From contig NZ_JAPHPW010000024.1 in the NCBI RefSeq assembly GCF_026241515.1, positions 1 through 64,000 of the forward strand: a DNA stretch of 64,000 nucleotides, written 5' to 3'. The position numbers and the translations under genes are program-made. Within the stretch, counting starts at the first letter, position 1. Each line of letters opens with the position of its first letter. Shown here piece by piece: positions 1-8,637 of this stretch. A model generated the notes under the pieces. The model ran no database searches, was not told where the DNA came from, and was given only the letters and a program-made list of their open reading frames with translations. The stretch comes from Vibrio sp. 14G-20. GTDB lineage: Bacteria; Pseudomonadota; Gammaproteobacteria; Enterobacterales; Vibrionaceae.

Positions 1-69
1 GAAGTTTTTCTTACTTTTTTGATTGTTCGAGCGTTTTTTGTTCAAAACACTCCATTTTCACTAGTATTC

Positions 70-83
70 CCCTTAATTAAGGG
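70..83. promoter_or_regulatory. 14-bp perfect palindrome upstream of the carbonic anhydrase gene
   Basis: CCCTTAATTAAGGG is a perfect inverted repeat ending about 28 nt before the ATG at 112. It lies in the AT-rich leader of the first gene. It could be an operator or a chance AT-rich palindrome; no regulator is recognised. Confidence 0.3.
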
Positions 84-111
84 CTTAAGGTGCCTATATA
101 AAGGAGGATTT

Positions 112-657
112 ATGAGTTCAATGCGCAGTTATAAAGGAATATCCCCTCAGATTGGACAAGGTGTCTATATAGATACAAGTTCGGTACTGGTTGGTGATAT
201 CAAAATTGGTAACGACTCTAGCGTGTGGCCTTTGGTTGCAGCTCGAGGAGATGTGAACCACATTCATATTGGAGATAGAACGAATATACAAGACGGCAGC
301 GTCTTGCATGTCACCCATAAGAATGCTGAAAACCCTGAGGGTTATCCTCTATTAATAGGTAATGATGTCACTATCGGACATAAAGTAATGCTACATGGCT
401 GCACCATTGAAGATCGCGTACTTGTTGGTATGGGAGCTATCGTGCTCGATGGCGTGGTTATAAAAGAAGATGTGATGATTGGTGCTGGTAGCTTGGTTCC
501 GCCTAATAAGGTACTTGAAAGCGGTTATCTCTATGTAGGAAGCCCAGTAAAACAAGCACGCCCATTAAATGATAAAGAGCGTGCCTTTTTACAGAAGTCA
601 GCTGACAACTATGTTCAGAATAAAAACGACTATCTAGACTCTGTGTTGCCAGTCTAA
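112..657 (+). CDS. gamma-class carbonic anhydrase family protein (YrdA-like)
   Basis: A 181-residue left-handed beta-helix (hexapeptide repeat) protein of the YrdA/CaiE group. Repeated [I/V]G-x4 turns run through most of the chain (for example VGDIKIGNDS, IGNDVTIGH, VLVGMGAIVL). His66, His90 and His95 are placed like the zinc ligands of gamma-carbonic anhydrases, so reversible CO2 hydration in the cytoplasm is the family expectation. Activity of bacterial YrdA-type members is not always demonstrated. I start at 112 because a strong AAAGGAGG lies 6 nt upstream. The frame is open back to 19 but that extension has no ribosome site and does not look like this family. The 3' end overlaps the convergent DUF1488 gene by a few bases, the arrangement also known next to aroE in other vibrios. 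Confidence 0.9.
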   Translation: MSSMRSYKGISPQIGQGVYIDTSSVLVGDIKIGNDSSVWPLVAARGDVNHIHIGDRTNIQDGSVLHVTHKNAENPEGYPLLIGNDVTIGHKVMLHGCTIEDRVLVGMGAIVLDGVVIKEDVMIGAGSLVPPNKVLESGYLYVGSPVKQARPLNDKERAFLQKSADNYVQNKNDYLDSVLPV

Positions 658-923
658 AGCACTTTGATCTGAATTCGATTAGAGGAGTCATACTCCTCTT
701 CTTCTATTAACTCTTCAGCTAGCTCTTCAATATCAAAACGTAACTCTGAAAAGATAACTAAAGCTTGATCGCCTTCTTCTATATCTTTACCTGCCAATCG
801 AGACAGCTCTTCAATAGACATAACACACTCAATCAGTGCGCCAGACTGCTGTACTGGGAAGATGATTGATTGATTTTCTTCATCCCAATCTTGGATATCA
901 GGAAATAAGATTGATTGATTCAT
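654..923 (-). CDS. DUF1488 family protein
   Basis: An 89-residue, strongly acidic protein of the DUF1488 family. It has many Glu/Asp in the second half, including an EELAEELIEEEEYD run. The N-terminus (MNQSILFPDIQDWDEE) and a central CVMSIEELSRL segment fit the family. No function is established that I know of. It follows aroE on the minus strand by 17 nt, so it is probably co-transcribed as the last gene of an aroE unit. Its stop codon overlaps the stop of the convergent carbonic anhydrase gene. No signal peptide or membrane segment is visible, so it is likely cytoplasmic. Confidence 0.75.
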   Translation of the reverse strand: MNQSILFPDIQDWDEENQSIIFPVQQSGALIECVMSIEELSRLAGKDIEEGDQALVIFSELRFDIEELAEELIEEEEYDSSNRIQIKVL

Positions 924-940
924 TTTTTATAAATACCTTG

Positions 941-1771
941 TTACATCTCTAGGTTTTTGCGTAATTCTCTTAAAATCTGTTTTGTCCCAGGGCGAAGACC
1001 ACGCCATAGCATAAAGCTCTCAGCAGCCTGCCCTACCAACATACCCAAACCATCATAAGCAGCATGAACACTATTATCTAATGCCCATTGATTGAATACT
1101 GTGGTTCCCGATCCATAAACCATGTCATAAACGGCGCTAGTAGAATTGAAAATAGCATCAGACACTTCAGGAAGCTGCCCGCTTAGACCAGACGAAGTCG
1201 AGTTAATAATGACATCAAAGCCATCACTTACATCACTTAACCCCATCCCCTTGATGTTGCCATGCGACGAAAACATCTCAGCCAATAGTTCTGCCTTGGA
1301 GCTAGTTCGATTAGCGACCACCAGCTGTTTTGGCTTTTGGTCGAGAAGAGGTTGAATCACTCCTCTCGCAGCACCACCAGCGCCAAGAAGAAGAACACGT
1401 GCTCCTTTTAGCGTGACTTGATGTTGAAGTAGGTCTTGAACTAAACCCTCACCATCGGTGTTATCACCAATGATCTCTCCATCATCTAACTTCTTAAGGG
1501 TATTTACGGCACCGGCCAGTTCAGCCCTCTCAGTTAGGCGATTAGCAAACTGATAGGCATCTTCTTTAAAAGGTGCTGTGACATTACATCCTCTACCACC
1601 TTCGCTGAAAAAGGCTTTCGCAGCAGTGATAAATTCACCATGTTCTGGCTGTAATGCTGTATAGGTAAGTTGTTGGCTGGTTTGGCGAGCAAATAATGTG
1701 TGAATGAATGGCGATTTGCTTTGACCAATAGGGTTACCGAAAACGGCATAACGATCTACTTGCTGTGTCAT
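941..1771 (-). CDS. aroE: shikimate dehydrogenase (NADP+)
   Basis: A 276-residue enzyme reducing 3-dehydroshikimate to shikimate with NADPH in the chorismate pathway. The N-terminal substrate domain carries NPIGQSKSPFIH (residues 13-24) and the catalytic lysine in NVTAPFKEDA (Lys69). The Rossmann dinucleotide loop is GAGGAARG (about 129-136), and a C-terminal YDGLGMLVGQAAESF motif closes the active site. Length matches the E. coli protein. A hairpin with a T-run (1791-1819) separates it from hemF, so it may have its own promoter in that short gap. DUF1488 follows 17 nt downstream. Confidence 0.97.
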   Translation of the reverse strand: MTQQVDRYAVFGNPIGQSKSPFIHTLFARQTSQQLTYTALQPEHGEFITAAKAFFSEGGRGCNVTAPFKEDAYQFANRLTERAELAGAVNTLKKLDDGEIIGDNTDGEGLVQDLLQHQVTLKGARVLLLGAGGAARGVIQPLLDQKPKQLVVANRTSSKAELLAEMFSSHGNIKGMGLSDVSDGFDVIINSTSSGLSGQLPEVSDAIFNSTSAVYDMVYGSGTTVFNQWALDNSVHAAYDGLGMLVGQAAESFMLWRGLRPGTKQILRELRKNLEM

Positions 1772-1790
1772 ATCCTTACCTAACAGAAAT

Positions 1791-1819
1791 AAAAAAGGGT
1801 CTTCTATATAGATGACCCT
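1791..1819 (-). terminator. probable rho-independent terminator of hemF
   Basis: Read on the minus strand, AGGGTC and GACCCT flank a TCTATATAGA centre, giving a long near-perfect hairpin followed by six T. It lies 27 nt downstream of the hemF stop and just before aroE. Confidence 0.7.
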
Positions 1820-1846
1820 ATCACTATCCCAATAAGGAAGGAAGAA

Positions 1847-2764
1847 CTACCAAACTCGAGGCTTTAGGTAGTCGCTATAAAGCAGAGCTTCTGGTGAGCC
1901 CGCTTGTGGTTCATAGCGATATTCCCAACGAGCCAACGGCGGCATCGACATCAATATAGACTCTGTGCGACCACCACTTTGCAGGCCAAATAAGGTGCCA
2001 CGGTCATACACAAGGTTAAATTCAACATAGCGACCACGACGATAAAGCTGGAAGTCACGCTCACGTTCACCATAAGGTGTCTCTTTGCGTCGTTCTACAA
2101 TGGGTAAATATGCGGCTGCAAAACCTTCACCAACCGCCTGCATATAAGCGAAGCTCTTGTCAAAGCCCCAGTCGTTTAAGTCATCAAAGAACAGACCACC
2201 AACACCACGTGTTTCATCACGGTGAGGTAGATAGAAGTACTTATCACACCACTCCTTATGTTCTTGGTAAACGTCATCACCAAATGGTGCACACAGGTCT
2301 TTAGCAGTTTGATGCCAAGATTGGCAATCTTCATCGACAGGATAGAATGGCGTTAAATCAAAACCACCACCAAACCACCAGATAGGGTCTTCCCCTTCCT
2401 TTTCGGCAATAAAGAATCGTACGTTGGCGTGTGAAGTTGGGATATAAGGGTTTTTTGGGTGGATCACTAACGATACCCCCATCGCCTCAAACTTACGTCC
2501 GGCTAATTCAGGACGATGAGCGGTTGCTGAAGCGGGCATTGCCTTACCTGCAACGTGAGAAAAGTTAACACCACCTTGCTCAAAGACCGCACCGTTAGTC
2601 ATCACACGAGTACGACCGCCACCACCGAGGCGTTCGCCAGGCTCGCGCTCCCATGCGTCTTCTTCAAACAACGCGCTACGATCAGCTTGCTCAAGCTGCT
2701 GGCAAATCGAATCTTGTAGGCTCAGTAAAAACTGCTTTACTGCTTCTTTATCAATTGCTGACAT
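1847..2764 (-). CDS. hemF: oxygen-dependent coproporphyrinogen III oxidase
   Basis: A 305-residue soluble enzyme that oxidatively decarboxylates coproporphyrinogen III to protoporphyrinogen IX, using O2, in haem synthesis. Family hallmarks seen: the ERLGGGGRTRVM segment, NPYIPTSHANVRFF, WWFGGGFDLTPFYP, HRDETRGVGGLFFDD and the C-terminal YNLVYDRGT-like stretch (here FNLVYDRGTLFGLQSGGR). Length matches the family. It lies 20 nt downstream of tsaC, so the two are probably one unit. A terminator at 1791-1819 follows. Confidence 0.97.
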   Translation of the reverse strand: MSAIDKEAVKQFLLSLQDSICQQLEQADRSALFEEDAWEREPGERLGGGGRTRVMTNGAVFEQGGVNFSHVAGKAMPASATAHRPELAGRKFEAMGVSLVIHPKNPYIPTSHANVRFFIAEKEGEDPIWWFGGGFDLTPFYPVDEDCQSWHQTAKDLCAPFGDDVYQEHKEWCDKYFYLPHRDETRGVGGLFFDDLNDWGFDKSFAYMQAVGEGFAAAYLPIVERRKETPYGERERDFQLYRRGRYVEFNLVYDRGTLFGLQSGGRTESILMSMPPLARWEYRYEPQAGSPEALLYSDYLKPRVW

Positions 2765-2784
2765 TTTACTTTCCTTTGCAGGGT

Positions 2785-3342
2785 TTAACCCTGTCTTAAT
2801 ATTTTCGACGTTTTTGCATCTCTAATTTCGCTAGGCTTCTCGCGGCCACCCGTTTGACCTTCAAGAATCGCGACCAAGTGTTGGCCAAGCTGCTGTTGTA
2901 CTTCTTCAGTCGTCATACAAGGTGGTTCGCCCGTAAGGTTGGCACTGGTAGAGGTTAACGGCTTACCGAATTCATTACACATTCTTTGAACCAAAGGGTG
3001 ATCAGTCACGCGTACCGCGATCGAATCAAATTGACCACTGACCCAGTCTGTTACTTTGCTGCTGGTCGGCATAATCCAAGTGACTGGGCCCGGCCATGTC
3101 GCTTTAACCGTCGCCAATTGCTCATCGGTTAGTTGGCTCTCGTCTATATAAGGAAGCAACTGCTCGTAACTTGCCGCAATTAAGATCAAGCCCTTTTCAA
3201 CCGGGCGCTGTTTTAACTCGAGTAATTTCTGGATGGCTTGTGGATTATCTGGATCACAACCGACCCCAAAAACGCCTTCGGTCGGGTAAGCAATGACTTC
3301 ACCTTGTTGTAATGCCTGCAATGTATGTTGAAAGTTATCCAC
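2785..3342 (-). CDS. tsaC: threonylcarbamoyl-AMP synthase (L-threonine, HCO3-, ATP)
   Basis: A 185-residue single-domain YrdC/TsaC protein. It makes threonylcarbamoyl-AMP, the first intermediate of the t6A37 modification on ANN-decoding tRNAs. Family motifs seen: EGVFGVGCDPDN near the N-terminus, LKQRPVEKGLILIAA, the WPGPVTWIMP segment, SIAVRVTDHPL and TSTSANLTGEPP. It lacks the extra C-terminal Sua5 domain, as expected of the short bacterial form. It heads the minus-strand pair tsaC-hemF. The divergent purE promoter region starts behind it. Confidence 0.95.
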   Translation of the reverse strand: MDNFQHTLQALQQGEVIAYPTEGVFGVGCDPDNPQAIQKLLELKQRPVEKGLILIAASYEQLLPYIDESQLTDEQLATVKATWPGPVTWIMPTSSKVTDWVSGQFDSIAVRVTDHPLVQRMCNEFGKPLTSTSANLTGEPPCMTTEEVQQQLGQHLVAILEGQTGGREKPSEIRDAKTSKILRQG

Positions 3343-3448
3343 GGGTGCCTCATTAATTCAGTTATCTAACTCACTAAGTGTACAAATTATCACTCACTGT
3401 GACTAAAGCTATTTGTTTATAAAATGTATCAATTAACAACTTAGACTG

Positions 3449-3464
3449 ACGCAAACGTTTTCCT
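3449..3464 (+). promoter_or_regulatory. PurR operator upstream of purEK
   Basis: ACGCAAACGTTTTCCT matches the well-known 16-bp PurR operator (ACGCAAACGTTTNCNT). It lies just upstream of the purE -10 element, where bound repressor would block RNA polymerase. Confidence 0.88.
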
Positions 3465-3480
3465 TAAGCGATTTTACCCG

Positions 3481-3486
3481 TATAAT
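3481..3486 (+). promoter_or_regulatory. purE promoter -10 element
   Basis: A perfect TATAAT lies 51 nt before the purE ATG. The matching -35 position (TTTTCC, 17-nt spacing) is poor and is embedded in the PurR operator. Confidence 0.6.
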
Positions 3487-3536
3487 GCGCGCAAAATATC
3501 TAATCACTAATTAAATCGTACCTGAAGGAGTTTGAG

Positions 3537-4022
3537 ATGACTGTCGGTATTATCATGGGTTCTAAATCTGATTGGCCAACAATGAAGCTAGCTGCAGAAA
3601 TGTTGGATCAGTTTGGCGTGGCGTACGAAACAAAAGTGGTTTCTGCTCACCGCACACCTCAGTTGCTAGCAGACTACGCAACCAGTGCGAAAGAGCGCGG
3701 TATTAAAGTGATTATTGCTGGCGCTGGCGGCGCAGCTCACCTACCAGGTATGGCGGCTGCCTTCACAAGCGTACCTGTTCTTGGTGTTCCAGTTCAATCT
3801 AAAGCACTGAAAGGCATGGACTCTCTACTTTCTATCGTGCAAATGCCAAAAGGCATCGCGGTAGGTACTCTAGCTATCGGTGAAGCTGGTGCAGCGAACG
3901 CTGGCATCCTAGCGGCACAAATCATTGGTACACACAATGAAGATGTGATGGCAAAAGTAGAAGCGTTCCGCTCTGAGCAAACAGAAACGGTACTTGCTAA
4001 TCCAAACCCTGCAGAGGACTAA
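3537..4022 (+). CDS. purE: 5-(carboxyamino)imidazole ribonucleotide mutase
   Basis: A 161-residue class I PurE. It converts N5-carboxyaminoimidazole ribonucleotide to carboxyaminoimidazole ribonucleotide in purine synthesis. The signature GSKSDWPTM (about residues 8-16), the VVSAHRTP segment with the catalytic histidine, and GAGGAAHLPGM are all present. AAGGAG precedes the ATG. purK starts 5 nt after its stop, so PurE and PurK replace the single-step AIR carboxylase as in other enterobacteria and vibrios. A PurR box and TATAAT lie upstream, so it is probably repressed by PurR with hypoxanthine or guanine. Confidence 0.97.
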   Translation: MTVGIIMGSKSDWPTMKLAAEMLDQFGVAYETKVVSAHRTPQLLADYATSAKERGIKVIIAGAGGAAHLPGMAAAFTSVPVLGVPVQSKALKGMDSLLSIVQMPKGIAVGTLAIGEAGAANAGILAAQIIGTHNEDVMAKVEAFRSEQTETVLANPNPAED

Positions 4023-4027
4023 TTCCC

Positions 4028-5158
4028 ATGCATGTTCTTGTGTTAGGCGCGGGCCAACTTGCTCGCATGATGTCCCTAGCTGGGGCACCGCTGAATATTG
4101 AAATTTCTGCTTTTGATGTTGGCAGCAAAAATATTGTTCATCCATTAACGCAAGCGATTCTAGGCAACGGCTTAGAAAATGCGATAGAGCGCGCGGATGT
4201 CATTACTGCTGAGTTTGAACATATCCCTCACGATGTACTTGAGGTATGTGAGCGCAGCGGTAAGTTCTTACCGACCACAGAAGCAATCAAAGCCGGCGGT
4301 GACCGTCGCCTTGAAAAAGCGCTGTTAGACGAAGCGAACGTGAAAAACGCTAAGTACTATGTGATTAACTCTCGCGAAGACTTTGATGCTGCGATCGCTC
4401 ACGTTGGCTTACCAATGGTACTGAAGAGCACACTTGGTGGCTACGATGGTAAGGGCCAGTGGCGCTTAAAGACATTAGACAATGTTGACGCGACTTGGAC
4501 AGAAATGGCCGAGTGCATTGCAGCGACAGACAATCAAGCCATTGTGGCTGAAGAGTTCGTTCCATTCGACCGAGAAGTATCACTGGTTGGTGCTCGCGGT
4601 ACCAATGGCGAGATTCAAGTGTACCCACTGGCTGAGAATGTTCACACCGATGGCGTGTTGAGCTTATCAACCGCAATTGACGACATGGAACTGCAAGATC
4701 AAGCAAAAACCATGTTCACCGCAATTGCAGAACGCTTGGATTACGTTGGCGTACTAGCACTTGAATTCTTTGATGTTCAAGGTTCACTGCTGGTTAACGA
4801 GATTGCACCACGTGTTCATAACTCTGGCCACTGGACGCAACAAGGCGCTGAAACTTGTCAGTTTGAGAACCATCTGCGTGCTGTATGTGGCATGCCACTA
4901 GGCAGCACTAAGCTGATTCGTCCAACCGCAATGATCAACATTCTTGGTGAAGATACTTTACCTGAGGCTATTCTGGCTCAAGGCGGCTGTCATGTTCATT
5001 GGTATGGCAAAGAAAAGCGTGCAGGTCGTAAGATGGGCCACATTAACGTGAGCGCTGACTACAACGCAGAGCTGCAAAGAGCGTTGTGCTCATTGGCTGA
5101 TATTCTTGATAAGCAAGCCTACCCGGCTGTGCATGAGTTTGCTGAGCAGATGAAATAA
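4028..5158 (+). CDS. purK: 5-(carboxyamino)imidazole ribonucleotide synthase
   Basis: A 376-residue ATP-grasp enzyme joining AIR, bicarbonate and ATP to give N5-CAIR, the substrate of PurE encoded immediately upstream. The N-terminal LVLGAGQLARM is the pre-ATP-grasp loop. LKSTLGGYDGKGQWRL is the ATP-binding loop. ALEFFDVQGSLLVNEIAPRVHNSGHWT holds the metal and nucleotide acidic residues. The length is slightly above the E. coli protein but normal for vibrios. A strong terminator follows at 5189-5218. Confidence 0.97.
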   Translation: MHVLVLGAGQLARMMSLAGAPLNIEISAFDVGSKNIVHPLTQAILGNGLENAIERADVITAEFEHIPHDVLEVCERSGKFLPTTEAIKAGGDRRLEKALLDEANVKNAKYYVINSREDFDAAIAHVGLPMVLKSTLGGYDGKGQWRLKTLDNVDATWTEMAECIAATDNQAIVAEEFVPFDREVSLVGARGTNGEIQVYPLAENVHTDGVLSLSTAIDDMELQDQAKTMFTAIAERLDYVGVLALEFFDVQGSLLVNEIAPRVHNSGHWTQQGAETCQFENHLRAVCGMPLGSTKLIRPTAMINILGEDTLPEAILAQGGCHVHWYGKEKRAGRKMGHINVSADYNAELQRALCSLADILDKQAYPAVHEFAEQMK

Positions 5159-5188
5159 GCCAGCATGGGCTTATGTTAGTTTAAATAC

Positions 5189-5218
5189 AAAAACGGCGCT
5201 CAGTGAGCGCCGTTTTTA
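5189..5218 (+). terminator. rho-independent terminator of purEK
   Basis: AAAACGGCGCTCA and TGAGCGCCGTTTT form a near-complete stem followed by a T-run. The structure is symmetric enough to serve also as terminator of the convergent gene ending at 5235. Confidence 0.9.
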
Positions 5219-5234
5219 TTTCTATAATCTAAAG

Positions 5235-5804
5235 CTACTGAGATTGAATGTGATGACACTTGCGATCAGCACATTGCTTCTTGGTACCACTGGCTGTTTT
5301 CTTCTCAAGTAACAACGGGAACTGGCACTCTTCACAGCGACCAATAACAGGTGGCTGATTAACGGCAAACTTACACTTAGGGTAGTTATCACACGCATAG
5401 AAGGTTTTGCCATAGCGAGATTTGCGCTCAACCAAATGGCCTCTACCACACTCTGGGCATGCAACCAGCGGCTGCTCTTCAGGTTGTTCTTTTGGTTGGT
5501 CCAAAGATTCGATGTGATTACATTCTGGATAGTTGCTACAACCAATGAACATCCCGAAGCGACCTTGCCTTAATACCAATTCGTTTTGGCATTTAGGACA
5601 CGGTACACCCAGTTCTTTCACTACGTGGCCATCGTTTTGATGCAAAGGCTTGATGTAATCACAGCTCGGATACTGCTTACAGCCTAAAAATGGGCCGTGC
5701 TTACCATGGCGAAGCTGAAGCTCCCCGCCACACTGTGGACATGGTTCATGCTCTAACGCATGTTCATGTGCTGAAAAAAGCTGATTATCAATCTTACTAC
5801 TCAT
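5235..5804 (-). CDS. DNA topoisomerase I-type C4 zinc-finger protein (YrdD-like)
   Basis: A 189-residue protein made almost entirely of four topoisomerase-type C4 zinc fingers. Each has CPxC followed by a GxFxGCxxYPxC half: CPQCGGEL/GCKQYPSC, CPKCQNEL/GCSNYPEC, CPECGRGH/ACDNYPKC, and a diverged last one (CEEC/CADRKC). These fingers resemble the C-terminal ssDNA-binding tail of TopA but no topoisomerase core is present. It probably binds nucleic acid; its role is unknown. It ends the minus-strand run LysM-dprA-smg-yrdD, the classic neighbourhood of yrdD with smg and dprA. Confidence 0.88.
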   Translation of the reverse strand: MSSKIDNQLFSAHEHALEHEPCPQCGGELQLRHGKHGPFLGCKQYPSCDYIKPLHQNDGHVVKELGVPCPKCQNELVLRQGRFGMFIGCSNYPECNHIESLDQPKEQPEEQPLVACPECGRGHLVERKSRYGKTFYACDNYPKCKFAVNQPPVIGRCEECQFPLLLEKKTASGTKKQCADRKCHHIQSQ

Positions 5805-5816
5805 GACAAGCCTGTA

Positions 5817-6293
5817 TTAATGCAAGATACCTTGCTCTTTGGTGTACAACAGCTCTTCCATTTGCGTGTAAGCACTTTCATTACCCGGCACATTAAATAG
5901 CACCATTAAGATAATCCATTTCAGATCATCCAATTCAAATTCGTTGGTCTCAAGCCCCATCACACGATCGATCACCATTTCACGAATCTCTGTCGTGAGC
6001 ACGTTGATCTGCTCTAGGAACAGTAAGAAACCTCGACACTCCATATTAATACGCGATACCTCTCGACTGGTGTAAACACGCATCGAGGTATTGGAGCACA
6101 TAGTAATCGCCGCTTGGTTGTCAGTATCTTGCAGTGCAGCAAGATCTTCTAACCAATGGAGGGCCTTATAAATATCGTCTTGGTGAAACCCTGCTCGAAG
6201 AAGCTCATCTTCAAGTTCGTCTTGATCCACCTGCAATTCAGAATCGCTATGGATGTAGGTTTCAAACAAGTACATCAGTATGTCCATCATCAT
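5817..6293 (-). CDS. smg: Smg family protein (DUF494)
   Basis: A 158-residue acidic, helix-rich protein of the Smg/DUF494 family. The N-terminus DILMYLFETYIHSDSEL is nearly the E. coli Smg N-terminus. The biochemical function is not established. Three ATG codons in tandem (6293, 6290, 6287) make the exact start uncertain by two residues. It lies 3 nt downstream of dprA and 12 nt upstream of the zinc-finger gene, a conserved dprA-smg-yrdD order. Confidence 0.92.
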   Translation of the reverse strand: MMMDILMYLFETYIHSDSELQVDQDELEDELLRAGFHQDDIYKALHWLEDLAALQDTDNQAAITMCSNTSMRVYTSREVSRINMECRGFLLFLEQINVLTTEIREMVIDRVMGLETNEFELDDLKWIILMVLFNVPGNESAYTQMEELLYTKEQGILH

Positions 6294-6296
6294 AGC

Positions 6297-7409
6297 TTAG
6301 CCTCTCCCCTTTCGAATATAGCCACCGGAAACTGCAACAACATGCCCTGAGAGCTCAAGCTCTAAAAGCTGCATCATGACTTCATGCACAGGTATATGGG
6401 TTCTCTGTGCCAAAATATCAACGGGTGTCGCCTCTAATCCTACGTTAGCTAACAGCAGTGGAAATGGCAATTGTTCATTTTCACCCTCATTCTGCGTAGG
6501 TTCGAATAAGCTGGGCTGCTGATCTATAGACCAGTTTAACAGACTCTTTATTTCAATCAGAACATCTTGAGCATTTTGCACTAAACATGCTCCAGCTTTG
6601 ATCAGACTGTTACCTCCGCGGCTGGTTGGGCTATGAATAGAACCGGGCAGCGCAAACACTTCTCGACCTTGCTCCATCGCATAACGAGCCGTAATCAAAG
6701 AACCACTCTTTTCTGCCGCTTCAACAACGAGAGTTCCCAAAGACAAGCCACTTATAATACGGTTACGACGGGGGAAATGTTCAGGTCTCGGTTTAGCACT
6801 TGGGCGAAACTCTGAAATCAACGCACCATTTTCACAGATCTTATCGGCTAAATTTCTGTGTCGCGCAGGATAAATGGAATCCAAGCCAGAACCCAACACA
6901 GCAAAAGTTTCCCCACCTTTATCTAGAGCACCATCATGAGCATAACCATCAATACCGAGCGCTAAGCCACTGGTGACAATCAAACCGTTTTGGACGAACT
7001 CTTTGGCGAAGGACTTCGCGGTTTGCAGCCCTTCGAGACTGGCATTGCGACTGCCGACCATAGCGATTTGAGGCTCAATCAGCTTTTCAACGTGACCTTT
7101 AACAAAAAGCACGCTTGGCACAGAGGCGGTCTCATTCAGCAGTTTGGGATAATGCGAGCAATTCGGGGTAATGATGTGATGGTTGGGTTGTCTTGCTTGC
7201 CACTCTAGGCAAGCCTCCACTTCTCTTGGGGCTTGCTCTCTTAAATAGGAGATTTGCTTGGCAGACAAACCAATCGCTTGCAGTTGCTGGCTTGAGTAAC
7301 CAACAATATTCGAAGGGGAATCAATGCTCAGCAGTCGAGAAAGGCGCTTGCCACCCAATTGGGGAACAAAACTTAGAGTTAGCCAAGCACTCAGTTGTAG
7401 CTCATTCAC
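6297..7409 (-). CDS. dprA: DNA-processing protein DprA (DNA uptake, RecA loader)
   Basis: A 370-residue DprA/Smf. It binds incoming single-stranded DNA and loads RecA during natural transformation. A helical N-terminal SAM-like part (1-80) precedes the Rossmann core with VGSRNASLEGLQTA, GLALGIDGYAHDGAL, GSGLDSIYPARH, FPRRNRIISGLS and EQGREVFALPGS. The C-terminal 60 residues form a winged-helix-like DML1 domain. Competence is well known in Vibrio, where DprA is required. Its ATG overlaps the stop of the upstream LysM gene by 4 nt (ATGA), implying translational coupling. Confidence 0.95.
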   Translation of the reverse strand: MNELQLSAWLTLSFVPQLGGKRLSRLLSIDSPSNIVGYSSQQLQAIGLSAKQISYLREQAPREVEACLEWQARQPNHHIITPNCSHYPKLLNETASVPSVLFVKGHVEKLIEPQIAMVGSRNASLEGLQTAKSFAKEFVQNGLIVTSGLALGIDGYAHDGALDKGGETFAVLGSGLDSIYPARHRNLADKICENGALISEFRPSAKPRPEHFPRRNRIISGLSLGTLVVEAAEKSGSLITARYAMEQGREVFALPGSIHSPTSRGGNSLIKAGACLVQNAQDVLIEIKSLLNWSIDQQPSLFEPTQNEGENEQLPFPLLLANVGLEATPVDILAQRTHIPVHEVMMQLLELELSGHVVAVSGGYIRKGRG

Positions 7410-8497
7410 TCGGTGCCCTTAGCTTCTTCCTTCAAAGCCAGATCCAAAGGCGATACCGCCAGAATATCATTGCTAACCGGTTTTGAGCTCTGAGTAATCA
7501 ACGCGAGGCTAAAATATTCGTAAGGACGAATGACCATCAAACTACCGAGTGACGTACTTGGCAACTGCACCTTATCGCTCGCCGCAGACTCTTTGTAGCT
7601 GTATTCGCCTTGCTTACCAAACACCACAGCGCCGCTTTCACTGAGGGTAAACATAGAGCCTTGGCGAAGATTGTCCTGTGAGCCTTTATTAATAACGACC
7701 ACTTGATTCTTTGCACTGTATTGGCTGCCATCTAATGAACCCAAGATATTAGCAAACTGCCCCGCAGCACTAGGCGCTGGATAAAATGTGGTTGAGAGCT
7801 TCACCTGATCAACGCCAAGTTCAGGTAACACGAGGTCATTAAGTAACACCTCTTGCAGTTGAGTCTCTATCTGTAAACTACTGAACTCAGCATCCACCTC
7901 TTTCAAGCGCGCCGTGGCGACCAAACGCAAAGAGGTAATACTCGCTTGAGGTTGTTGCCTTTGATAAGTCTCGACGGCACGGTAGATACCCCATTTTTGA
8001 TGCTGCTGGTTCCCAGAAATAAACAATCGGTCTTCACCCGATAAGAAGCGTTTGCCATCACTGGTCCCTAACACTCGTTGCGCTGACTGGATATCTTGCT
8101 GCTCAACCAAGCGGTCAGATTGTAGATACGGTAGAACAAGCCCCTCATTCACGGTAGGTACTGCTTTCTTCTCTGATACACGAATCTTAGGGCTTAGCTT
8201 GATTACGGGTTTAAGGCTCAACACAGGCTCACCATTAATCCAAACCAGAGACAATTTATCTCCGGGGTAAATAAGGTGAGGGTTTTCTATTTCAGGGTTT
8301 ACCTGCCATAGCCTTGGCCACAACCAAGGGCTATCGAGATACATCGCGGAGATATCCCATAAGGTATCCCCCTTAACCACCACATACGCCTCGGGTGCGT
8401 CTTGTTTAATGGTTAAAGGTTGCTCACTATTTCCAGCCATAGCGGCAAACGAAAGCGAGGCACAAATAAGAGATAAAGCGGGGAAAAAATGACGCAT
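7406..8497 (-). CDS. LysM-domain peptidoglycan-binding protein
   Basis: A 363-residue exported protein. A signal peptide of about 21 residues (MRHFFPALSLICASLSFAAMA) is followed by one LysM domain at about 38-85 (VVKGDTLWDISAMYLDSPWLWPRLWQ...IYPGDKLSL). The remainder, 86-363, has no motif I can name but is typical of the LysM proteins encoded beside dprA in gamma-proteobacteria. It probably binds peptidoglycan in the periplasm. It is the first gene of a four-gene minus-strand run and is divergent from def across about 140 nt. Confidence 0.88.
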   Translation of the reverse strand: MRHFFPALSLICASLSFAAMAGNSEQPLTIKQDAPEAYVVVKGDTLWDISAMYLDSPWLWPRLWQVNPEIENPHLIYPGDKLSLVWINGEPVLSLKPVIKLSPKIRVSEKKAVPTVNEGLVLPYLQSDRLVEQQDIQSAQRVLGTSDGKRFLSGEDRLFISGNQQHQKWGIYRAVETYQRQQPQASITSLRLVATARLKEVDAEFSSLQIETQLQEVLLNDLVLPELGVDQVKLSTTFYPAPSAAGQFANILGSLDGSQYSAKNQVVVINKGSQDNLRQGSMFTLSESGAVVFGKQGEYSYKESAASDKVQLPSTSLGSLMVIRPYEYFSLALITQSSKPVSNDILAVSPLDLALKEEAKGTE

Positions 8498-8637
8498 GAC
8501 CTAGGTTCCTTGGTCTGAATATATGACATCTGATTAGAGAATTAACTTCAGGATGCTGTCATTTGACCTCTAAAATGTCTAGAATTGAGCCAACAAGGTT
8601 TAAGCTGTTTCGGCACAGTTCAATATTTCGAGTGTAT

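Noticed and set aside
1..111. Possible end or promoter of an rRNA operon at the left edge
   Set aside because: rRNA operons occur near this gene in some vibrios, but no rRNA or tRNA sequence is visible in the 111 nt present.
19..111. 31-residue N-terminal extension of the gamma-carbonic anhydrase
   Set aside because: No ribosome site, not family-like, and a strong AAAGGAGG precedes the internal ATG at 112.
118..318. Many long antisense and alternate-frame ORFs across the window, such as this one
   Set aside because: Each lies wholly within a well-supported gene on another frame and has no independent coding evidence.
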